Below are positions 6,572 through 6,916 of a stretch of DNA of 6,916 bases, piece after piece. Within the stretch, counting starts at the first letter, position 1; every line of letters starts with the position of its first letter. The DNA is taken from positions 1 through 6,916 of the forward strand of contig CALEAR010000304.1 in NCBI GenBank assembly GCA_937943665.1. The letters run 5' to 3'. The stretch is from an uncultured Alcanivoracaceae bacterium. Its GTDB lineage: Bacteria > Pseudomonadota > Gammaproteobacteria > Pseudomonadales > Alcanivoracaceae. Both the position numbers and the translations under genes were made by a program. The notes below the pieces were generated by a model that saw only the letters and a program-made list of their open reading frames with translations, did not search any database and was not told the DNA's origin.

Positions 6572-6644
6572 AAAAGTCTCCTTGAGGCGAAGTGTTGGTA
6601 AATTTATGCTTACAAAACTCGTAAGCGGGTTTTCGTTGGGGCGA

Positions 6645-6673
6645 AGTATATAATGCAACGCATAAAGCTGCCA
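6645..6673 (-). promoter_or_regulatory. probable promoter of the ETF-QO gene
   Basis: On the minus strand, TATACT (6645-6650), overlapping TATATA, is a good -10 element. A hexamer 17 bp upstream (6668-6673, TGGCAG) is a poor -35; TTGTGG with an 18-bp spacer to TATATA is the alternative. Transcription would start near 6638 and give a leader of about 67 nt before the GTG. The weak -35 suggests activator dependence. A sigma-54 reading was considered but the GG-GC spacing does not fit. Confidence 0.4.
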
Positions 6674-6675
6674 CA

Positions 6676-6714
6676 ATAACCCCTGATTACTCGCGGCTCA
6701 CGGGTCATAACCCC
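6676..6714. repeat. direct repeat of an octamer, spaced 31 bp, between the divergent promoters
   Basis: ATAACCCC occurs at 6676-6683 and again at 6707-6714. The start-to-start distance of 31 bp is close to three helical turns, so both copies would face the same side of the DNA. They lie upstream of the probable ETF-QO promoter and ahead of the hairpin on the etfB side. They may be half-sites for a regulator common to both genes. Two 8-mers can also recur by chance. Confidence 0.35.
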
Positions 6715-6728
6715 ACTAATATGTGCTT

Positions 6729-6762
6729 TTTATGGCGAAAATAAAGGCATTTTGGCCATAAA
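6729..6762 (+). repeat. 34-nt near-perfect inverted repeat (hairpin) in the etfB upstream region
   Basis: Arms 6729-6742 and 6749-6762 pair at 13 of 14 positions: TTTATGGC with GCCATAAA and AAAAT with ATTTT, separated by a single G/G mismatch (6737/6754). The loop is AAAGGC. No T-run follows, so this is not a standard terminator. In DNA it could be an operator; in RNA it would be a stable leader or small-RNA stem. A four-of-six -10-like TAATAT at 6717-6722 would place a start at about 6729, exactly at the first base of the hairpin, but it lacks a -35. Confidence 0.6.
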
Positions 6763-6837
6763 TTTACGAGGTATGGAGTGCTTTGGTCTTGACCTCGCTG
6801 TTCTCAGGGGCCAACATACTGCACTACTTTTCGCGCG

Positions 6838-6865
6838 GAAATGGCCTTGGCGCCATTTCTTTTTT
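6838..6865 (+). terminator. intrinsic terminator-like hairpin in the etfB leader (attenuator or small-RNA terminator)
   Basis: GAAATGGC (6838-6845) and GCCATTTC (6852-6859) form a perfect 8-bp stem with the 6-nt loop CTTGGC, immediately followed by six T residues (6860-6865). This is the architecture of a factor-independent terminator on the plus strand. It ends 27 nt before the etfB ATG, and no plus-strand protein gene lies upstream in the window. It must therefore either attenuate etfB transcription or end a short unannotated transcript. The stem is only half GC, so termination may be partial. Confidence 0.6.
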
Positions 6866-6892
6866 GTCAACCTAGAGAAATCCGAGGATCCT

Positions 6893-6916
6893 ATGAAGGT
6901 TCTTGTACCGATTAAG
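6893..6916 (+). CDS. etfB: electron transfer flavoprotein beta subunit, first 8 codons (3'-truncated)
   Basis: The final 24 bases read MKVLVPIK, the conserved start of EtfB proteins (typically MKVLV-x-x-K-R-V). They are preceded by GAGG (6884-6887) at a good 5-nt spacing. EtfB pairs with EtfA to form the FAD- and AMP-containing electron transfer flavoprotein that feeds the ETF-QO encoded divergently next door, and etfA is expected just downstream, off the right edge. Eight residues alone would be thin evidence. The combination of motif, ribosome site and ETF-QO neighbour makes the call strong. The upstream in-frame ATG at 6773 is not preferred. Confidence 0.88.

Larger units (their letters stand above)
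6572..6892. other. 321-bp divergent intergenic region between ETF-QO and etfB
   Basis: No protein gene is supported here. Reading from the ETF-QO side it holds the ETF-QO ribosome site and probable promoter, two direct octamers (6676 and 6707), a 34-nt hairpin (6729-6762), a TTGACC (6789-6794) that could be a -35 for etfB, a terminator-like hairpin with a T-run (6838-6865), and the etfB ribosome site (6884-6887). No -10 at standard spacing from TTGACC is convincing: CATACT at 6815 is 20 bp away and CAACAT at 6812 matches only three of six. The etfB start of transcription therefore cannot be fixed by inspection. The gap is long for two divergent housekeeping genes and is unusually structured. 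Confidence 0.7.

Noticed and set aside
6654..6673. Sigma-54 promoter (TGGCAG ... TTGCA) upstream of ETF-QO
   Set aside because: The distance between the GG and GC elements is not 10 bp, so the -24/-12 geometry fails.
6572..6676. Upstream ATG at 6676 giving ETF-QO an extra 35 N-terminal residues
   Set aside because: The extension has no resemblance to ETF-QO N termini, would cover the probable -10 box, and is out-competed by the GTG with AAGGAG 6 nt upstream.
6783..6795. FadR-like site TGGTCTTGACC upstream of etfB
   Set aside because: The FadR core needs TGGT-N3-ACCA; here the spacer is 4 and the final A is missing.
6773..6892. In-frame ATG at 6773 that would extend EtfB by 40 residues with no stop codon
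   Set aside because: EtfB proteins start at MKVLV, and a well-spaced GAGG precedes ATG 6893. The GAGG before 6773 is only 1 nt from its ATG, and the extension would run through the terminator-like hairpin. Forty open codons by chance is not rare.

Overview
The window suggests a gammaproteobacterium of the Pseudomonadales/Oceanospirillales type. Base composition is close to even. The DAHP synthase carries a GGGGK loop that I associate with pseudomonads. From memory, tatD, tetR, DUF1285 and a divergent ETF-QO/etfBA locus also lie close together in Pseudomonas. No species can be named from the sequence. Nothing looks like a mobile element, phage, CRISPR array, rRNA or tRNA. This is chromosomal housekeeping DNA with some unusual non-coding structure.

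Layout, left to right. A 5'-truncated TatD-family hydrolase (+) converges, with an 8-bp gap, on a minus-strand protein that resembles YiiX/YebB-like (permuted NlpC/P60) hydrolases but lacks the expected catalytic His and Cys. A 178-bp divergent gap follows. It holds an extended -10 promoter overlapped by a perfect 13-bp palindrome, ahead of a TetR-family regulator that is translationally coupled (TAATG) to a DUF1285 protein. That pair ends in a 10-bp perfect hairpin and converges on a minus-strand block: a tyrosine-type DAHP synthase (aroF-like) preceded by a Sir2 deacylase (cobB). A strong intrinsic terminator separates cobB from the upstream ETF-ubiquinone oxidoreductase gene, which starts at a GTG behind a strong ribosome binding site. 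The last 24 bases are the first eight codons of etfB, divergent from ETF-QO.

How the genes work together. ETF (EtfB plus EtfA, outside the window) collects electrons from acyl-CoA and other flavin dehydrogenases, and ETF-QO passes them to ubiquinone, so the divergent pair encodes one electron-transfer branch. CobB and the DAHP synthase share the strand but lie beyond a terminator, so they are probably expressed separately. The tetR-DUF1285 pair looks like one autoregulated unit of unknown target.

The most interesting stretch is the 321-bp gap between ETF-QO and etfB. It contains two direct octamers 31 bp apart, a 34-nt near-perfect hairpin, and an intrinsic-terminator-like structure with six T residues that ends only 27 nt before the etfB start codon, where no upstream plus-strand gene needs terminating. 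This points to an attenuated leader or a small RNA and is the best candidate here for undescribed biology.
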